Below are positions 25,264-35,900 of a DNA stretch of 64,000 bases, piece after piece; within the stretch, counting starts at the first letter, position 1, and each line of letters starts with the position of its first letter. Where the stretch lies: the NCBI RefSeq assembly GCF_001894825.1, contig NZ_BCWY01000025.1, positions 54,170 through 118,169 on the forward strand, in the 5' to 3' direction. The position numbers and the translations under genes were made by a program. The DNA comes from Rhodococcus jostii NBRC 16295 (GTDB taxonomy: Bacteria; Actinomycetota; Actinomycetes; Mycobacteriales; Mycobacteriaceae). The notes under the pieces were generated by a model that saw only the letters and a program-made list of their open reading frames with translations, searched no databases and was not told the origin of the DNA.

Positions 25264-26001
25264 TTACTCGATGGTCGCGAGCTCGGCGGGGCCCTGGTCG
25301 TTCTTGTTCCGGAGGAACCAGGCGAGGACGGCCGTCACGATCACCGCGATGGCGGTGGACGACAGGGCGAGGCTCGGCATCGCCGGGACGACGACGAACG
25401 TGATGATCGCGGCCACCAGCAGCGCGATCACGGTGGCCCGGGGCTGCTTCATCGAGACGATCGCCTGCACGAGGACCGCACCCAGGACCGAGGGCAGGAT
25501 GTACGAGCGGGTGACGCTCACGATGTCGGCGGGTATCACGCTGATCAGCCAGGTGCCCAGCACACCGACGAACACCGCCAGCGACACGAGGTGCACCATC
25601 GCGGCGCCGCAGATCGCGAGGACCGCAGCAAGTTCGGCCCGCTTGGTTCCCGGCTTGGCGCCGATGTTCGTCTGCGCGATGAGCGCGGCCGGCAGCAGCT
25701 TGTTCGCGATGTTGCCGATCATGAACGCCTGATACATCGCGGCCGGGCCGAGGATCGGAAAGTAGGTCAGCGGCTCGACCAGCCAGATGATGAAGAACGT
25801 CCCGGCCACCGCGGCGAACGCCGTCCACAACTGAGCGGCGGTGACGTCTACGTCACCCGAGAAGACCAGGTACAGAGGCGCACCGATCGACAGGAGCAAC
25901 CCGAGGATCATCGTGATGCGACCCCAGCGGGACGTCGTCTTGTCGAACTCGGCGAGCGCACGTTCTCCGGTGGCCACTGCCACCGCGTCATCCGTAGTCA
26001 T
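25264..26001 (-). CDS. Membrane protein, partner of DUF5058 protein
   Basis: A 245-residue integral membrane protein with about six or seven hydrophobic helices and a charged C-terminus (FLRNKNDQG). A central segment GPAAMYQAFMIGNIANKLLP is glycine- and asparagine-rich and may line a transport path. It begins within about 25 bp of the DUF5058 gene end; ATG at 26001 has AAAGG eight bases upstream, whereas the earlier in-frame ATG at 26025 has no clear site. The two membrane genes together look like a two-component carrier, upstream of an M20 hydrolase and under a glycine riboswitch. I know no characterised homologue. Confidence 0.75.
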   Translation of the reverse strand: MTTDDAVAVATGERALAEFDKTTSRWGRITMILGLLLSIGAPLYLVFSGDVDVTAAQLWTAFAAVAGTFFIIWLVEPLTYFPILGPAAMYQAFMIGNIANKLLPAALIAQTNIGAKPGTKRAELAAVLAICGAAMVHLVSLAVFVGVLGTWLISVIPADIVSVTRSYILPSVLGAVLVQAIVSMKQPRATVIALLVAAIITFVVVPAMPSLALSSTAIAVIVTAVLAWFLRNKNDQGPAELATIE

Positions 26002-26026
26002 CGGGGAACCTTTCGCAGTGGTCATG

Positions 26027-26755
26027 TCAGGACGTGGCCAGGTAGGTGACCGTGAGCGCGACGAGGATCGAAATGCCCAGTCCCCATTCGCGAAGCCAGC
26101 TCTTGCCGAAACGCTGGGCCACGAAGAGGCAGGTGCCCATCGCGACGGCGGACGCGGCGAACGCCACGATGTGATAACTGGACTTCGTCAGTTCCTGAAA
26201 GCCCAGCGACGCGAACGCGCCGATCAGCGCCGCGGACGGAACCACGGCCATCAACGCCGGATTCACCGTGCGGATCTTCGCGTCTCCGCGTTTGAGCAGC
26301 GGCGTGAGGATCAGCGCCGACAGCATCCACATCACACCACCGATGCTCATGGCGAAGAACGCGACGACGAACACGTTCTGGGTATAGCTGTCGGCGCCGA
26401 GTTTCGCACCCATGGAGTCCGCGGCGATACTGGCCGCGGACACGTCGTAGGCGGCGGAACCGATCAGTCCGATGCGTGCCAGGACCGCGGGTGTGCCGAA
26501 GAGCGCGAGCAGTGCGATCGCCACGAGGCACACGGCGAGGGACGGTCCGATCGCCGACACGGCGCCGGAGCGGAACGACACTTTCATGTCTTCCGGTGAC
26601 ATGTCCGCAACCGGTGCGACCTTGCGGACCGCGGTCATGTAGATCGCCGACTGCACGACGATGATGACGAAGATGCCGACCACCGCCACCCAGAGCACGG
26701 GTGCATTGGCGATGGCCATGATGTTCGTGGATGCCCCACTAGCAGACACGTTCAT
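26027..26755 (-). CDS. DUF5058-type membrane protein
   Basis: A 242-residue polytopic membrane protein with about six helices that I recognise as DUF5058-like. Distinctive segments are FVIIVVQSAIYMTAVRK, SAIGPSLAVCLVAIALLA and FAMSIGGVMWMLSALI. ATG at 26755 follows GGGAG; longer readings would run into the riboswitch and are rejected. A stable stem-loop (GCAACCGG/CCGGTTGC, 26776-26794) lies just before the ribosome binding site. The gene is first in an operon with a second membrane protein and an M20 amidohydrolase. Glycine control suggests that it transports glycine or a glycine conjugate; no direct evidence. Confidence 0.78.
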   Translation of the reverse strand: MNVSASGASTNIMAIANAPVLWVAVVGIFVIIVVQSAIYMTAVRKVAPVADMSPEDMKVSFRSGAVSAIGPSLAVCLVAIALLALFGTPAVLARIGLIGSAAYDVSAASIAADSMGAKLGADSYTQNVFVVAFFAMSIGGVMWMLSALILTPLLKRGDAKIRTVNPALMAVVPSAALIGAFASLGFQELTKSSYHIVAFAASAVAMGTCLFVAQRFGKSWLREWGLGISILVALTVTYLATS

Positions 26756-26835
26756 GGATCTCCCGGGGAAGGTGAGCAACCGGGTACCGGTTGCCGAGCG
26801 TGGGAAGGCGATCCGGTGGATCACCTCGGTTGACA

Positions 26836-27027
26836 CCCGCTCTGTTCCGTGACCTGAGAGTTTGGAGACACACTCGTGGGAGTGGTCATCGTGCCCCGTC
26901 GGTGAGTGTGCCGAAACCGTCGACACACTGCTCTCCAGAGTTCCCGACCCTGACTGTCCTGGTGCCTGAGAGTGTGTGGGTACTTGCTCCTTCGGCGCCC
27001 GGGACTCGGTCCCGGAACTCTCCAGCC
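26836..27027 (-). ncRNA. Tandem glycine riboswitch, DUF5058 operon
   Basis: Two glycine aptamers in tandem on the minus strand. Aptamer 1 runs from GGAGAG (27023-27018) through GGCGCCGAAGGAGCAA to CTCTCAGGCACCAGGACAG (26972-26954). Aptamer 2 runs from GGAGAG (26936-26931) to CTCTCAGGTCACGGAACAG and GCGGG (26860-26836). Both contain the core features of the glycine riboswitch class. The leader continues 80 bases to the DUF5058 start codon and holds a small stem-loop before the ribosome binding site. No clear intrinsic terminator with a U-tract is visible, so translational control or Rho is more likely. Direction of regulation, presumably activation by glycine, is inferred. Confidence 0.92.
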
Positions 27028-27184
27028 AGGTTCATTGGGAGGAACCACCGAGATGGTTCCGAGTCGAACCGACTCGAGACGTACTGTTTCGCAGACGTAT
27101 TACGGCAGCATGACTGCACCGTTCCATCGTGTTAAATGGGGCTCCTTTGCGGAAATCACCAGGGCGCGTTCGCATACCGAACAT

Positions 27185-27233
27185 CCCATGTGAGTGGCAA
27201 TGCGTGCGCCAGCACACATTGCCACTCACATGG
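27185..27233. terminator. GTGAGTGG hairpin after lpdA
   Basis: Arms CCCATGTGAGTGGCAATG (27185-27202) and its complement from 27217, with a 14-base loop (GTGCGCC-AGCAC). It is nearly identical to the element at 19240-19291, including the loop. It lies immediately after the lpdA stop and upstream of the riboswitch transcript, insulating the two. Confidence 0.75.
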
Positions 27234-27236
27234 GGG

Positions 27237-28610
27237 TCAGGCGTGGACATGGAGAGGCTTGCCGGCCACTGCCAGCAGGGCCTCACCGAGTGCCTCGCCC
27301 TGCGTGGGATGGGCGTGCACGAACTTCGCCGCCCGGGCCGCCTCGACCTGGAAGTTGTACATCAGCTGCGCCTCACCGATCAGCTCGCCGACCCGGTCGC
27401 CGACCATGTGCACGCCGACCACCACACCGTTCGGCGCCACCACGAGTTTGACCGCCCCCGACGTCTTCAGGATCTGACTCTTGCCGTTGCCGGCGAGGTC
27501 GTAGGTGACGGTCTCGATGCCGTCACCGAACTTCTCCCGCGCCGCGGTCTCGGTCAGCCCGACCGACGCCACCTCGGGGTGGGAATAGGTGACCCGCGGG
27601 ATCCCGGTCTCGTCGATGACGTCCGGACGGAGCCCGGCGATCTCCTCCGCCACGAAGATGCCCTGCTGGAAACCGCGGTGCGCGAGCTGCAGCCCGGGGA
27701 CGATGTCGCCGACCGCGTAGACGTTCGGCACCGTGGTGCGCAGTCGGTCGCTGGTCACCACGAATCCCCCGTCGAGGACCACACCGGTCTCCTCGTACCC
27801 CATCGAGGCGGTGTTCGGACCGCGGCCCACCGCGACCAGCACGACGTCGGCGTCGAGCACGTCACCGGAGTCGAGGGTGACGGACACCGCGTCGTCGTCC
27901 TGCGTCACCCCGGTCACCCGGACGCCGGTCTTCGCGGCGATCTTGCGACGACGGAACGCCCGCTCGAGATACTTGGACACCGTCTCGTCCTCGTTCGGCA
28001 CCAGCCTCGGCATCGCCTCGACGATCGTGACCGACGCCCCGAACGACGCCCACACACTGGCGAATTCGACGCCGATCACGCCACCGCCGAGGATGATCGC
28101 CTTCCTCGGGACCGACGGCAGCACGAGTGCCTGGTCACTGGTGACGACCCTGCCACCGACGGCGATGCCCGGCACCGTCTTCGGGGACGAACCCGTCGCC
28201 AAAATTACGGCGGCACCGGTGATCAGCTCGCCGTCGACCTCGACACCGTTGGGCCCGACCAACCGTCCGCGGCCGTTGACGACGGTGATGCCGTACGAGT
28301 CGACGAGGCCCTGCAGGCCCTTGTGCAACCGGGTGACGATCGTGTTCTTGTAGCTCAGCACCTTCTCGAGGTCGACACCCTCGAACGTGGCATCGACCCC
28401 GAACTGTGCAGCGGTGCGGGCACTGTCGGCGACCTCGGCGGCGTGCAGCAGCGCCTTGGTCGGGATGCAGCCCTGATGCAGGCAGGTGCCACCGAGTTCG
28501 TTCTCTTCGATCAGAATCACCGAGCGGCCCAGTTCGGCCGAACGGATGGCGGCAGCGTAACCGCCGGAACCACCGCCGAGGATGACGACATCTGCAGATC
28601 GGTTGGACAT
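27237..28610 (-). CDS. lpdA: Dihydrolipoyl dehydrogenase (L-protein/E3)
   Basis: A 457-residue FAD disulfide oxidoreductase. FAD motif GGGSGG (12-17), redox-active disulfide Cys43-Cys48 in GGTCLHQGCIP, second dinucleotide site GGGVIGVEFAS and the C-terminal His in HAHPTQGEAL. It reoxidises dihydrolipoyl groups with NAD+. Placed 35 bp downstream of lipA and beside gcvP-T-H, it most likely serves as the L-protein of glycine cleavage, though it could also work with 2-oxoacid dehydrogenases. TAGGAG precedes the ATG. A strong hairpin follows the stop codon. Confidence 0.95.
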   Translation of the reverse strand: MSNRSADVVILGGGSGGYAAAIRSAELGRSVILIEENELGGTCLHQGCIPTKALLHAAEVADSARTAAQFGVDATFEGVDLEKVLSYKNTIVTRLHKGLQGLVDSYGITVVNGRGRLVGPNGVEVDGELITGAAVILATGSSPKTVPGIAVGGRVVTSDQALVLPSVPRKAIILGGGVIGVEFASVWASFGASVTIVEAMPRLVPNEDETVSKYLERAFRRRKIAAKTGVRVTGVTQDDDAVSVTLDSGDVLDADVVLVAVGRGPNTASMGYEETGVVLDGGFVVTSDRLRTTVPNVYAVGDIVPGLQLAHRGFQQGIFVAEEIAGLRPDVIDETGIPRVTYSHPEVASVGLTETAAREKFGDGIETVTYDLAGNGKSQILKTSGAVKLVVAPNGVVVGVHMVGDRVGELIGEAQLMYNFQVEAARAAKFVHAHPTQGEALGEALLAVAGKPLHVHA

Positions 28611-28645
28611 GAGAAACTCCTAGCTGGACGAGACGGGGGATGAGT

Positions 28646-29605
28646 TCAGAGGGTCGAGGTGGCGGCGACGGCGTCCGCGTGCAGGCGGCCGGCCCGGTAC
28701 GACGACCGGACGAGCGGACCGGACAGGACGCCGAGGAATCCGATCTCGCGGGCGGTCTCGTCGAGCATGACGAACTCCTCGGGTTTCGCCCACCGGTCCA
28801 CCGGATGGTGCCGGGCCGACGGCCGCAGATACTGGGTGATCGTGATCAGCTGACAGCCGGCCGCATGCAGGTCCCGGAGGGCCTGGATCACCTCGTCCGT
28901 GGTCTCCCCCAGCCCGAGGATCAGGTTCGACTTGGTGATCAGACCGTCCTCCCGCGCGCGGGTGATCACGTCGAGGGACCGCTCGTAGGTGAAGGCGGGC
29001 CGGATGCGACGGAAGACGCGGGGAACGGTCTCCACATTGTGCGCCAGCACTTCCGGGCGAGTGTCGAACACCTCGCGGAGCTGCGCCGGGTCGGCGTCGA
29101 AGTCGGGGATCAGCAGTTCGACGCCAGTTCCCGGGCACAGCTCGTGAATCTGCCGGACCGTCTCGGCGTACAGCCAGGCACCGCCGTCGGACAGATCGTC
29201 GCGGGCGACCCCGGTGACGGTGGCGTAACGAAGTCCCATGGACTGCACCGATTCCGCGACGCGCCTCGGCTCACCCCGATCCAGGTCTGCCGGCTTGCCG
29301 GTGTCGATCTGGCAGAAGTCGCACCGCCGGGTGCACTGGCTGCCGCCGATGAGGAACGTCGCCTCCCTGTCCTCCCAGCATTCGAAGATGTTGGGGCATC
29401 CCGCTTCCTGACACACCGTGTGGAGGTTTTCGCGTTCGACGAGCGCGGCGAGCTTCCGGTACTCGGGCCCGGTCCGCACCTGCACCTTCATCCACGGAGG
29501 TTTGCGTTCGACCGGGGTTTGGGCGTTGCGGATCTCGAGGCGGAGCAAGCGCCTGCCGGCCGGGGCGAGCGGAGTGACGGGGGATGGCGCTGGGGAGGTG
29601 GTCAT
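28646..29605 (-). CDS. lipA: Lipoyl synthase
   Basis: A 319-residue radical-SAM enzyme that inserts two sulfurs into the octanoyl group on lipoyl-domain proteins. Two cluster motifs are intact: auxiliary cluster Cys65, Cys70 and Cys76 ([12 protein letters not shown]) and the SAM cluster Cys91, Cys95 and Cys98 (CTRRCDFC). ATG at 29605 is chosen for AAGGAG upstream. It is divergent from gcvP across a 559-bp region and in tandem with lpdA, which fits a dedicated role in maturing the GcvH encoded nearby. No lipB is present in the window. Confidence 0.95.
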   Translation of the reverse strand: MTTSPAPSPVTPLAPAGRRLLRLEIRNAQTPVERKPPWMKVQVRTGPEYRKLAALVERENLHTVCQEAGCPNIFECWEDREATFLIGGSQCTRRCDFCQIDTGKPADLDRGEPRRVAESVQSMGLRYATVTGVARDDLSDGGAWLYAETVRQIHELCPGTGVELLIPDFDADPAQLREVFDTRPEVLAHNVETVPRVFRRIRPAFTYERSLDVITRAREDGLITKSNLILGLGETTDEVIQALRDLHAAGCQLITITQYLRPSARHHPVDRWAKPEEFVMLDETAREIGFLGVLSGPLVRSSYRAGRLHADAVAATSTL

Positions 29606-29911
29606 GGAGGAGCTCCTTCGATCGGCCGAGACCGATCGGTATGGAATGTCGGACGGCGCGCGGGCGGCGCCACTCGACGGGAAGTGTGAAGGGAAGGCGA
29701 GCACACGACGACAACCGTTGCAATTGTGGCTGTCTGGGCTCTCATCGCTGTGCGTGTGCGGTCACGTCCGAGCGAGGATCAGTCGAGGATGCCAAATGAC
29801 GAGGCGTTTTGGCAACACCGTCGGCGTCTGGCGGCCGCGGGGGAATCCGGGGGAGACAAACCTGTGGAGCCTGTGTACTGTTTGGCCAACCACAACTGAA
29901 GACGCCGTTGA

Positions 29912-30107
29912 CGCGCAGCGGGAGAACCTCCTTTTCGGAGGCGCCGTAGGAGCAACTTCCTCCCCGGGAATCTCTCAGGCCCCAGTACCGCAGCGCAGAG
30001 GCAACTCTGGAGAAAGAATCGGCCGCACGGCCGGAACTTACCGAAGGTGAAGAGCACGCCGCGCACGCGGTACGCCCAAACTCTCAGGTTTCAGGACAGA
30101 GCGGGGA
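29912..30107 (+). ncRNA. Tandem glycine riboswitch, gcv operon
   Basis: Two glycine aptamers. Aptamer 1 starts at GGAGA (29921), has GGAGGCGCCGTAGGAGCAA and closes with CTCTCAGGC (29972-29980). Aptamer 2 starts at CTGGAGAAAG (30007), includes ACCGAAGG and closes with CTCTCAGGTTTCAGGACAG and AGCGGGGAGG (30081-30109). It ends about 57 bases before the preferred GTG start of gcvP. The rest of the 559-bp lipA-gcvP gap (29606-29911) must hold the two divergent promoters; I see no gene there. Glycine-activated expression of gcv operons by this class is established. Confidence 0.93.
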
Positions 30108-30164
30108 GGTGCCCCCTTGTCGATGTCCGGTGCGGTCCGGACTCAACGAAACCGGAGTCACCTC

Positions 30165-33077
30165 GTGTCAGTAGAATCCCGTATCGCGCCGCTCGGCGCG
30201 CCCCTCACCAGCGATTTTCCGTCACGCCACATCGGCCCCGACGCTTCCGCGACCCAGCGCATGCTCGGCGCCCTCGGGTACGACACGCTCGATCAGCTCA
30301 TCGACGCGGCGGTGCCCGACCAGATCCGCAGTTCGGAGCCCATGGACCTGCCCGCGGCGCGGTCCGAGCAGCAGGTGCTCTCCGATCTTCGGACGCTGTC
30401 GGAGCGCAACGAGACCCGCGTGCAGATGATCGGCCTCGGCTACTCCGACACCATCACCCCCGCTGTGTTGCGCCGGAACATGCTCGAGTCGCCGGCCTGG
30501 TACACGGCGTACACCCCGTATCAGCCGGAAATCTCCCAGGGCAGACTCGAGGCGCTGCTCACGTTCCAGACCGTCATCGAAGACCTGACGGCCCTCCCCC
30601 TCGCCGGCGCATCACTGCTGGACGAGGCCACCGCGGTGATGGAGGCGGTGCTGCTGATGCGGCGCGCGAACAAGGCGAAGTCCGGCACGAACCGGGTCGT
30701 CGTCGACGCCGACTGCCTGCCGCAGACCCTCGCGGTGGTGCGCGGCCGGGCCAAGTCGGTGGGCATCGACGTCGAGGTGACCGACTTCGCCGGCGGACTC
30801 CCGGACGGTGACCTGTTCGGTGTCGTGTTCCAGGCGCCCGGCGCGAGCGGACACGTGCGCGACCTGGCCCCGCTCATCGCCAGCGCCAAGGAGCGTGGTG
30901 CGCTCACCACGGTCGCGGCCGATCTGCTGTCGCTGACGCTCCTCACCCCGCCCGGTGAGCAGGGCGCCGACATCGCGGTGGGATCCGCCCAGCGTTTCGG
31001 TGTTCCCCTGTTCTTCGGTGGCCCGCACGCGGGCTACATGGCGGTGCGCAGCGGGCTCGAGCGGATGCTCCCCGGCCGGCTCGTCGGGGTGTCCGTCGAC
31101 GTCGACGGCAAGCCCGCGTACCGGCTGGCGCTGCAGACCCGCGAACAGCACATCCGGCGTGACAAGGCGACCAGCAACATCTGCACGGCGCAGGCGCTCC
31201 TCGCCAACGTCGCCGCCATGTACGCCGCCTACCACGGGCCGGAAGGACTGCGCGCCATAGCGACTCGGGCGCACGGACACGCTGCCGCCGTCGCGGGCGG
31301 CCTCCGCGCGGCCGGACAGTCGGTGGTCCACGACAGCTTCTTCGACACCGTGCTGGTGCGCGTTCCGGCCGGGGCGCGGGAGGTCGTCGACCGCGCCGAC
31401 CGCGACGGCATCAACCTGAGACTGGTCGACGCGGACCACGTGGCGATCGCCTGCGACGAGTGCACCACCGACGAGATCGTGGGCCGTGTGCTGTCCGCGT
31501 TCGGCGCCGGAGTCCAGGCGGGCACGCCCTCACAACTGCCGCAGTCGCTGCTGCGGACGTCGGATTACCTGCGGCACCCCGTGTTCCACGAGCACCGGTC
31601 CGAAACGGCGATGCTGCGCTTCCTGCGTGCGCTGTCCGACAAGGACCTCGCCCTCGACCGCACCATGATCCCGCTGGGCTCCTGCACGATGAAACTCAAC
31701 TCCGCCGTGGAGATGGAGCCGATCAGCTGGCCCGGGTTCGCGTCCATCCACCCGTTCGCCCCGGTCGAGCAGACCAGCGGCTACCTGCAGCTCATCCGCG
31801 GGCTCGAGCGGTGGCTGAGCGAGATCACCGGATACGACCGGGTGTCGTTGCAGCCCAACGCCGGATCGCAGGGTGAGCTCGCCGGACTGCTGGCCATCAA
31901 CGGCTACCACGACAGCCTCGGAGAACCCGACCGGGACATCTGCCTCATCCCGCAGTCCGCGCACGGCACCAACGCCGCGTCCGCGGTGCTGGCCGGCATG
32001 CGGGTGGTGGTGGTCGCGACGGCGTCGAACGGCAACATCGACTTGGACGATCTGCGCGCGAAGATCGCTGCGCACGAAGGCAAGATCGCCGCGATCATGC
32101 TGACCTACCCGTCCACGCACGGTGTGTACGAGAACGACGTGCGGACGGTGTGCGATCTCGTGCACGAGGCCGGCGGCCAGGTGTACGTCGACGGCGCCAA
32201 CCTCAACGCTCTCGTCGGTCTGGCCCAGCCCGGGAAGTTCGGCGGCGACGTGTCGCACCTGAACCTGCACAAGACGTTCTGCATCCCGCACGGCGGCGGT
32301 GGCCCCGGCGTCGGGCCGGTCGCGGTGCGCAAGCACCTGGCGCCGTTCCTGCCCGGCAACCCGCTCGGCGGCGATCAGCTCGGCACCCCGGTGTCGGCGG
32401 CGAACTACGGGTCCGCCGGGATCCTGCCGATCACCTGGGCGTACATCGCGCTGATGGGCCCGGAGGGGCTGACGGAGGCCACCAAGACCGCGGTGCTGGC
32501 CGCCAACTACGTCGCGAAGGCGCTCGACGCGCACTTCCCCGTCCTCTACACCGGGCCCTCCGGTCTGGTGGCGCACGAGTGCATCCTGGACCTGCGCCCG
32601 GTCACGAAGGCGACCGGTGTGACCGCCGAGGATGTGGCAAAGCGGTTGATCGACTACGGTTTTCACGCCCCCACCCTGTCTTTTCCCGTCAACGGCACGC
32701 TGATGGTGGAGCCGACCGAATCCGAGGATCTGGCCGAGCTCGACCGGTTCATCGAGGCGATGATCTCGATCCGCCGCGAAATCGATCTGGTCGGCGACGG
32801 CGTCTGGCCGCTCGAGCGCAGCCCGCTGCGTCAGGCCCCGCACACCGCGGAACAGGTCACCGCCGACACCTGGGATCTGCCCTACCCGCGCCACCTCGCC
32901 GCCTTCCCGGTCGCGTCGCTTCGCGGCGGCAAGTACTGGCCTCCGGTGCGCCGCATCGACGGCGTGCACGGCGACCGCAACCTCGTGTGCTCGTGCCCCG
33001 CGCCCGCGGCCTTCGAGAACACCACCGACATCGATTCTCCGGCCATCGCCGAGACCCCCGAGGAGGCCTTCGCATGA
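30165..33077 (+). CDS. gcvP: Glycine decarboxylase, P-protein
   Basis: A roughly 970-residue single-chain P-protein that decarboxylates glycine with PLP and passes the aminomethyl group to lipoylated GcvH. The C-terminal half contains the PLP lysine in [16 protein letters not shown]; the N-terminal half shows [15 protein letters not shown] and [11 protein letters not shown] at 30165 has CGGAG seven bases upstream; ATG at 30123, 14 codons earlier, is an alternative. The leader carries a tandem glycine riboswitch. The stop overlaps the start of gcvT by four bases. Confidence 0.95.
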   Translation: MSVESRIAPLGAPLTSDFPSRHIGPDASATQRMLGALGYDTLDQLIDAAVPDQIRSSEPMDLPAARSEQQVLSDLRTLSERNETRVQMIGLGYSDTITPAVLRRNMLESPAWYTAYTPYQPEISQGRLEALLTFQTVIEDLTALPLAGASLLDEATAVMEAVLLMRRANKAKSGTNRVVVDADCLPQTLAVVRGRAKSVGIDVEVTDFAGGLPDGDLFGVVFQAPGASGHVRDLAPLIASAKERGALTTVAADLLSLTLLTPPGEQGADIAVGSAQRFGVPLFFGGPHAGYMAVRSGLERMLPGRLVGVSVDVDGKPAYRLALQTREQHIRRDKATSNICTAQALLANVAAMYAAYHGPEGLRAIATRAHGHAAAVAGGLRAAGQSVVHDSFFDTVLVRVPAGAREVVDRADRDGINLRLVDADHVAIACDECTTDEIVGRVLSAFGAGVQAGTPSQLPQSLLRTSDYLRHPVFHEHRSETAMLRFLRALSDKDLALDRTMIPLGSCTMKLNSAVEMEPISWPGFASIHPFAPVEQTSGYLQLIRGLERWLSEITGYDRVSLQPNAGSQGELAGLLAINGYHDSLGEPDRDICLIPQSAHGTNAASAVLAGMRVVVVATASNGNIDLDDLRAKIAAHEGKIAAIMLTYPSTHGVYENDVRTVCDLVHEAGGQVYVDGANLNALVGLAQPGKFGGDVSHLNLHKTFCIPHGGGGPGVGPVAVRKHLAPFLPGNPLGGDQLGTPVSAANYGSAGILPITWAYIALMGPEGLTEATKTAVLAANYVAKALDAHFPVLYTGPSGLVAHECILDLRPVTKATGVTAEDVAKRLIDYGFHAPTLSFPVNGTLMVEPTESEDLAELDRFIEAMISIRREIDLVGDGVWPLERSPLRQAPHTAEQVTADTWDLPYPRHLAAFPVASLRGGKYWPPVRRIDGVHGDRNLVCSCPAPAAFENTTDIDSPAIAETPEEAFA

Positions 33078-34189
33078 CCCTCACCACCACCCCCGCGTCC
33101 CCGCTCCTGAGCGAGCACGGCGCGCTCGGCGCCCACTTCACCGACTTCGCCGGCTGGCAGATGCCGCTGAAGTACGACAGCGAACTCGCCGAACACCATG
33201 CCGTCCGCAAGACCGCCGGACTGTTCGACCTCTCGCACATGGGTGAGATCGCCGTCACCGGACCCGAATCCGGTGCACTTCTGGATCACGCACTCGCCGG
33301 CGAGCTGTCCAAGATCGGCGTCGGCCGCGCCAAGTACTCGCTGCTCTGCAACGCGGACGGCGGCGTGATCGACGACCTCGTCGTCTACCGTCTCGCCAAC
33401 GAGCATTTCCTCGTGGTCGCCAACGCCGCGAACGCTCCGGCGGTGTCCCGCGAACTGGTGGCCCGCGCCGAGGGGTTCTCGGCAACGGTCGACGACCAGT
33501 CGGCGGAGACCGCGCTGATCGCCGTGCAGGGACCGGCCGCCCAGGAGATCGTGCAGTCCCTCGTCCCCGACCGGCAGGTCGAGGCCGTCGCGGTCCTGAA
33601 GTACTACGCGGTGACCCGCGCGGTCGTCGCCGGCATCGACGTCCTCCTCGCCCGCACCGGCTACACCGGCGAGGACGGATTCGAGCTCTACGTCCCGAAC
33701 GACCAGGCCGTGCAGTTGTGGCGCGCGCTTCTCGACGCCACCGCGGCCCGTGACGGCGTGCCCGCGGGGCTCGCCTGCCGCGACACCCTGCGGCTCGAGG
33801 CCGGCATGGCGCTCTACGGGCACGAGCTGACCCTCGACACGAACCCGTACGAGGCCGGTCTCGGCAAGGTGGTCCGGCTGAACAAGGAGTTCGTCGGCCG
33901 GGATGCCCTGCAGACGTTGTCGGAGCAGGCGCCGCAGCGGGTGCTCGTCGGCCTTGCGGGCACCGGTCGCCGGGCCGCCCGCGCCGAGTACACCGTCCAT
34001 GACGCGTCCGGCGGAACCGCGATCGGGACGATCACGTCCGGCGCCCTGTCGCCGACGCTCGGACATCCGATCGCGCTGGCGTTCGTCGACATCGCGCTCC
34101 GCGAGCCCGGCACCGAACTGACCGTCGACATCCGTGGCAAGAAGGAACCGTTCGTGGTCACCCCGTCGCCGTTCTATCGCCGTTCCTGA
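33074..34189 (+). CDS. gcvT: Aminomethyltransferase, T-protein
   Basis: A 371-residue T-protein that takes the aminomethyl group from GcvH, releases ammonia and forms 5,10-methylene-tetrahydrofolate. Typical segments are [21 protein letters not shown], the folate-site region [14 protein letters not shown], and [12 protein letters not shown] with KEFVGRDAL. The ATG overlaps the gcvP stop (ATGA) with GAGGAGG upstream, indicating tight coupling. Length is usual. gcvH follows 38 bp later. Confidence 0.95.
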   Translation: MTLTTTPASPLLSEHGALGAHFTDFAGWQMPLKYDSELAEHHAVRKTAGLFDLSHMGEIAVTGPESGALLDHALAGELSKIGVGRAKYSLLCNADGGVIDDLVVYRLANEHFLVVANAANAPAVSRELVARAEGFSATVDDQSAETALIAVQGPAAQEIVQSLVPDRQVEAVAVLKYYAVTRAVVAGIDVLLARTGYTGEDGFELYVPNDQAVQLWRALLDATAARDGVPAGLACRDTLRLEAGMALYGHELTLDTNPYEAGLGKVVRLNKEFVGRDALQTLSEQAPQRVLVGLAGTGRRAARAEYTVHDASGGTAIGTITSGALSPTLGHPIALAFVDIALREPGTELTVDIRGKKEPFVVTPSPFYRRS

Positions 34190-34227
34190 ACCGTCCCCAC
34201 ATCCTTCAGCCCTGAAAAAGGACAACC

Positions 34228-34632
34228 ATGTCTTCAGCAGCCTTCCCCGACGACCGCAGCTACACCGACGACCACGAGTGGGTCCTGATCACGCCGGGCG
34301 CCGCTCTCCCCGACGAGCCCGTCCGGGTCGGGATCACCTCCGTCGCCGTCAACTCACTCGGTGAACTCGTCTTCGTCGATCTGCCCGAGGTCGGTGCCAC
34401 CATCGTCGCCGGCGAGGCGTGCGGTGAGGTCGAGTCGACCAAGACCGTCTCCGAGCTGTACCCGCCGGTCAGCGGTCGGGTGACCCTGATCAACTCCGCC
34501 GCCGTCGACGACCCCGGTCTGGTCACCGCGGACCCGTACGGGGAGGGCTGGCTGTTCGCCGTCCAGCCGTCCGACGCCGGAGAACTCCTCACCGCCGCCG
34601 AGTACGCCGAGAAGAACGGAGTGCAGGCATGA
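34228..34632 (+). CDS. gcvH: Glycine cleavage H-protein
   Basis: A 134-residue lipoyl carrier protein. The lipoylated lysine is Lys72 in [13 protein letters not shown], and HEWV with [19 protein letters not shown] forms the conserved core. It shuttles the aminomethyl intermediate between P-, T- and L-proteins. AAAGGAC precedes the ATG. Its stop overlaps the glyA start by four bases. Lipoylation is probably done by the LipA encoded 5 kb upstream. Confidence 0.96.
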   Translation: MSSAAFPDDRSYTDDHEWVLITPGAALPDEPVRVGITSVAVNSLGELVFVDLPEVGATIVAGEACGEVESTKTVSELYPPVSGRVTLINSAAVDDPGLVTADPYGEGWLFAVQPSDAGELLTAAEYAEKNGVQA

Positions 34633-35897
34633 GCGTCCTGAACCACGATCTCGCCGATTTCGATCCGGATGTGGCCGCACTGATCGGCAAGGAACTCGAG
34701 CGTCAGCGCACCGGCCTCGAGATGATCGCGTCGGAGAACCACGCGCCGCTCGCGGTCATGCAGGCGCAGGGTTCCGTGCTCACCAACAAGTACGCCGAGG
34801 GGTACCCCGGACGCCGCTACTACGGCGGGTGCGAGCACGTCGACTCCATCGAGCAGCTCGCCATCGACCGCGTCAAGGCCCTCTTCGCCGCCCAATACGC
34901 CAACGTGCAACCGCATTCCGGCGCCACCGCGAACGCGTCGGTGATGCACGCGCTGATCAAGCCGGGCGACACGATCCTCGGTCTCTCGCTCGCCGACGGA
35001 GGCCACCTCACTCACGGCATGCGCCTGAACTTCTCCGGCAAGCTCTACAACGTGGCGGCGTACGGGGTGTCCGAGAAGGACTACCTGATCGACATGGACG
35101 AGGTTGCGAAGGCGGCCCGCGAACACCGTCCGCAGCTGATCATCGCCGGCTGGTCGGCCTACCCGCGCCAGTTGGACTTTGCTCGATTCCGGGAGATCGC
35201 GGACGAGGTCGGCGCCTACCTGATGGTCGACATGGCCCATTTCGCCGGACTCGTGGCCACCGGATTCCACCCGTCTCCCGTGCCGCACGCGCACGTCGTG
35301 ACGTCGACGACGCACAAGACCCTCGGCGGGCCCCGTGGCGGGATCATCCTGACCAATGATGCGGCCATCGCGAAGAAGATCAACTCCGCCGTCTTCCCCG
35401 GCCAGCAGGGCGGACCCCTCGAGCACGTGATCGCCGGTAAGGCAACGGCATTCAAGATGGCCGCCGAACCCGCGTTCGCGGAACGCCAGGAGCGCTGCCT
35501 CGACGGGGCGAAGGTACTCGCCGAGCGACTCAGCCGCCCCGACGTCAAGGAAGCCGGAATCAGCGTCCTCACCGGCGGAACGGACGTGCACCTCGTCCTC
35601 GTCGACCTCCGCGACGCCGACATCGACGGACAGCAGGCCGAGGACAGGCTGGACGCGATCGGAATCACCGTCAACCGCAATGCCGTTCCGTTCGACCCGC
35701 GGCCGCCGATGGTGACGTCCGGCCTGCGGATCGGCACACCGGCACTCGCGACGCGCGGTTTCGTCCGGGACGATTTCGTGAAGGTCGCCGACCTGATCGC
35801 CCAGGCCCTCGTCGCCCCCGCCGACGCGGACACGACCACACTCGCCGCCGAAGTGCGGGCGCTGGCCGACAAGTACCCGCTCTACCCGGGTCTGTAA
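34629..35897 (+). CDS. glyA: Serine hydroxymethyltransferase
   Basis: A 422-residue PLP enzyme that joins glycine to methylene-tetrahydrofolate to give serine, or the reverse. The PLP lysine is Lys230 in [14 protein letters not shown]; the N-terminal [10 protein letters not shown] and [13 protein letters not shown] are intact. Overlap with gcvH places it directly in the glycine operon, where it can use the one-carbon unit made by the cleavage system on a second glycine. A separate housekeeping copy may exist elsewhere in the genome; it is not visible here. Confidence 0.95.
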   Translation: MSVLNHDLADFDPDVAALIGKELERQRTGLEMIASENHAPLAVMQAQGSVLTNKYAEGYPGRRYYGGCEHVDSIEQLAIDRVKALFAAQYANVQPHSGATANASVMHALIKPGDTILGLSLADGGHLTHGMRLNFSGKLYNVAAYGVSEKDYLIDMDEVAKAAREHRPQLIIAGWSAYPRQLDFARFREIADEVGAYLMVDMAHFAGLVATGFHPSPVPHAHVVTSTTHKTLGGPRGGIILTNDAAIAKKINSAVFPGQQGGPLEHVIAGKATAFKMAAEPAFAERQERCLDGAKVLAERLSRPDVKEAGISVLTGGTDVHLVLVDLRDADIDGQQAEDRLDAIGITVNRNAVPFDPRPPMVTSGLRIGTPALATRGFVRDDFVKVADLIAQALVAPADADTTTLAAEVRALADKYPLYPGL

Positions 35898-35900
35898 GTC

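Noticed and set aside
26756..26926. N-terminal extension of the DUF5058 protein into the leader
   Set aside because: It would translate the second glycine aptamer; the ATG at 26755 has a proper GGGAG site and starts just before the first helix.
19240..27233. Two short identical palindromes as a CRISPR or att-site pair
   Set aside because: Only two near-identical copies, each tied to a gene's 3' end, with no spacer array and no integrase; they fit terminator-type elements.
31530..32969. 479-codon minus-strand frame inside gcvP
   Set aside because: Antisense shadow of gcvP; no motif and no start-site context.
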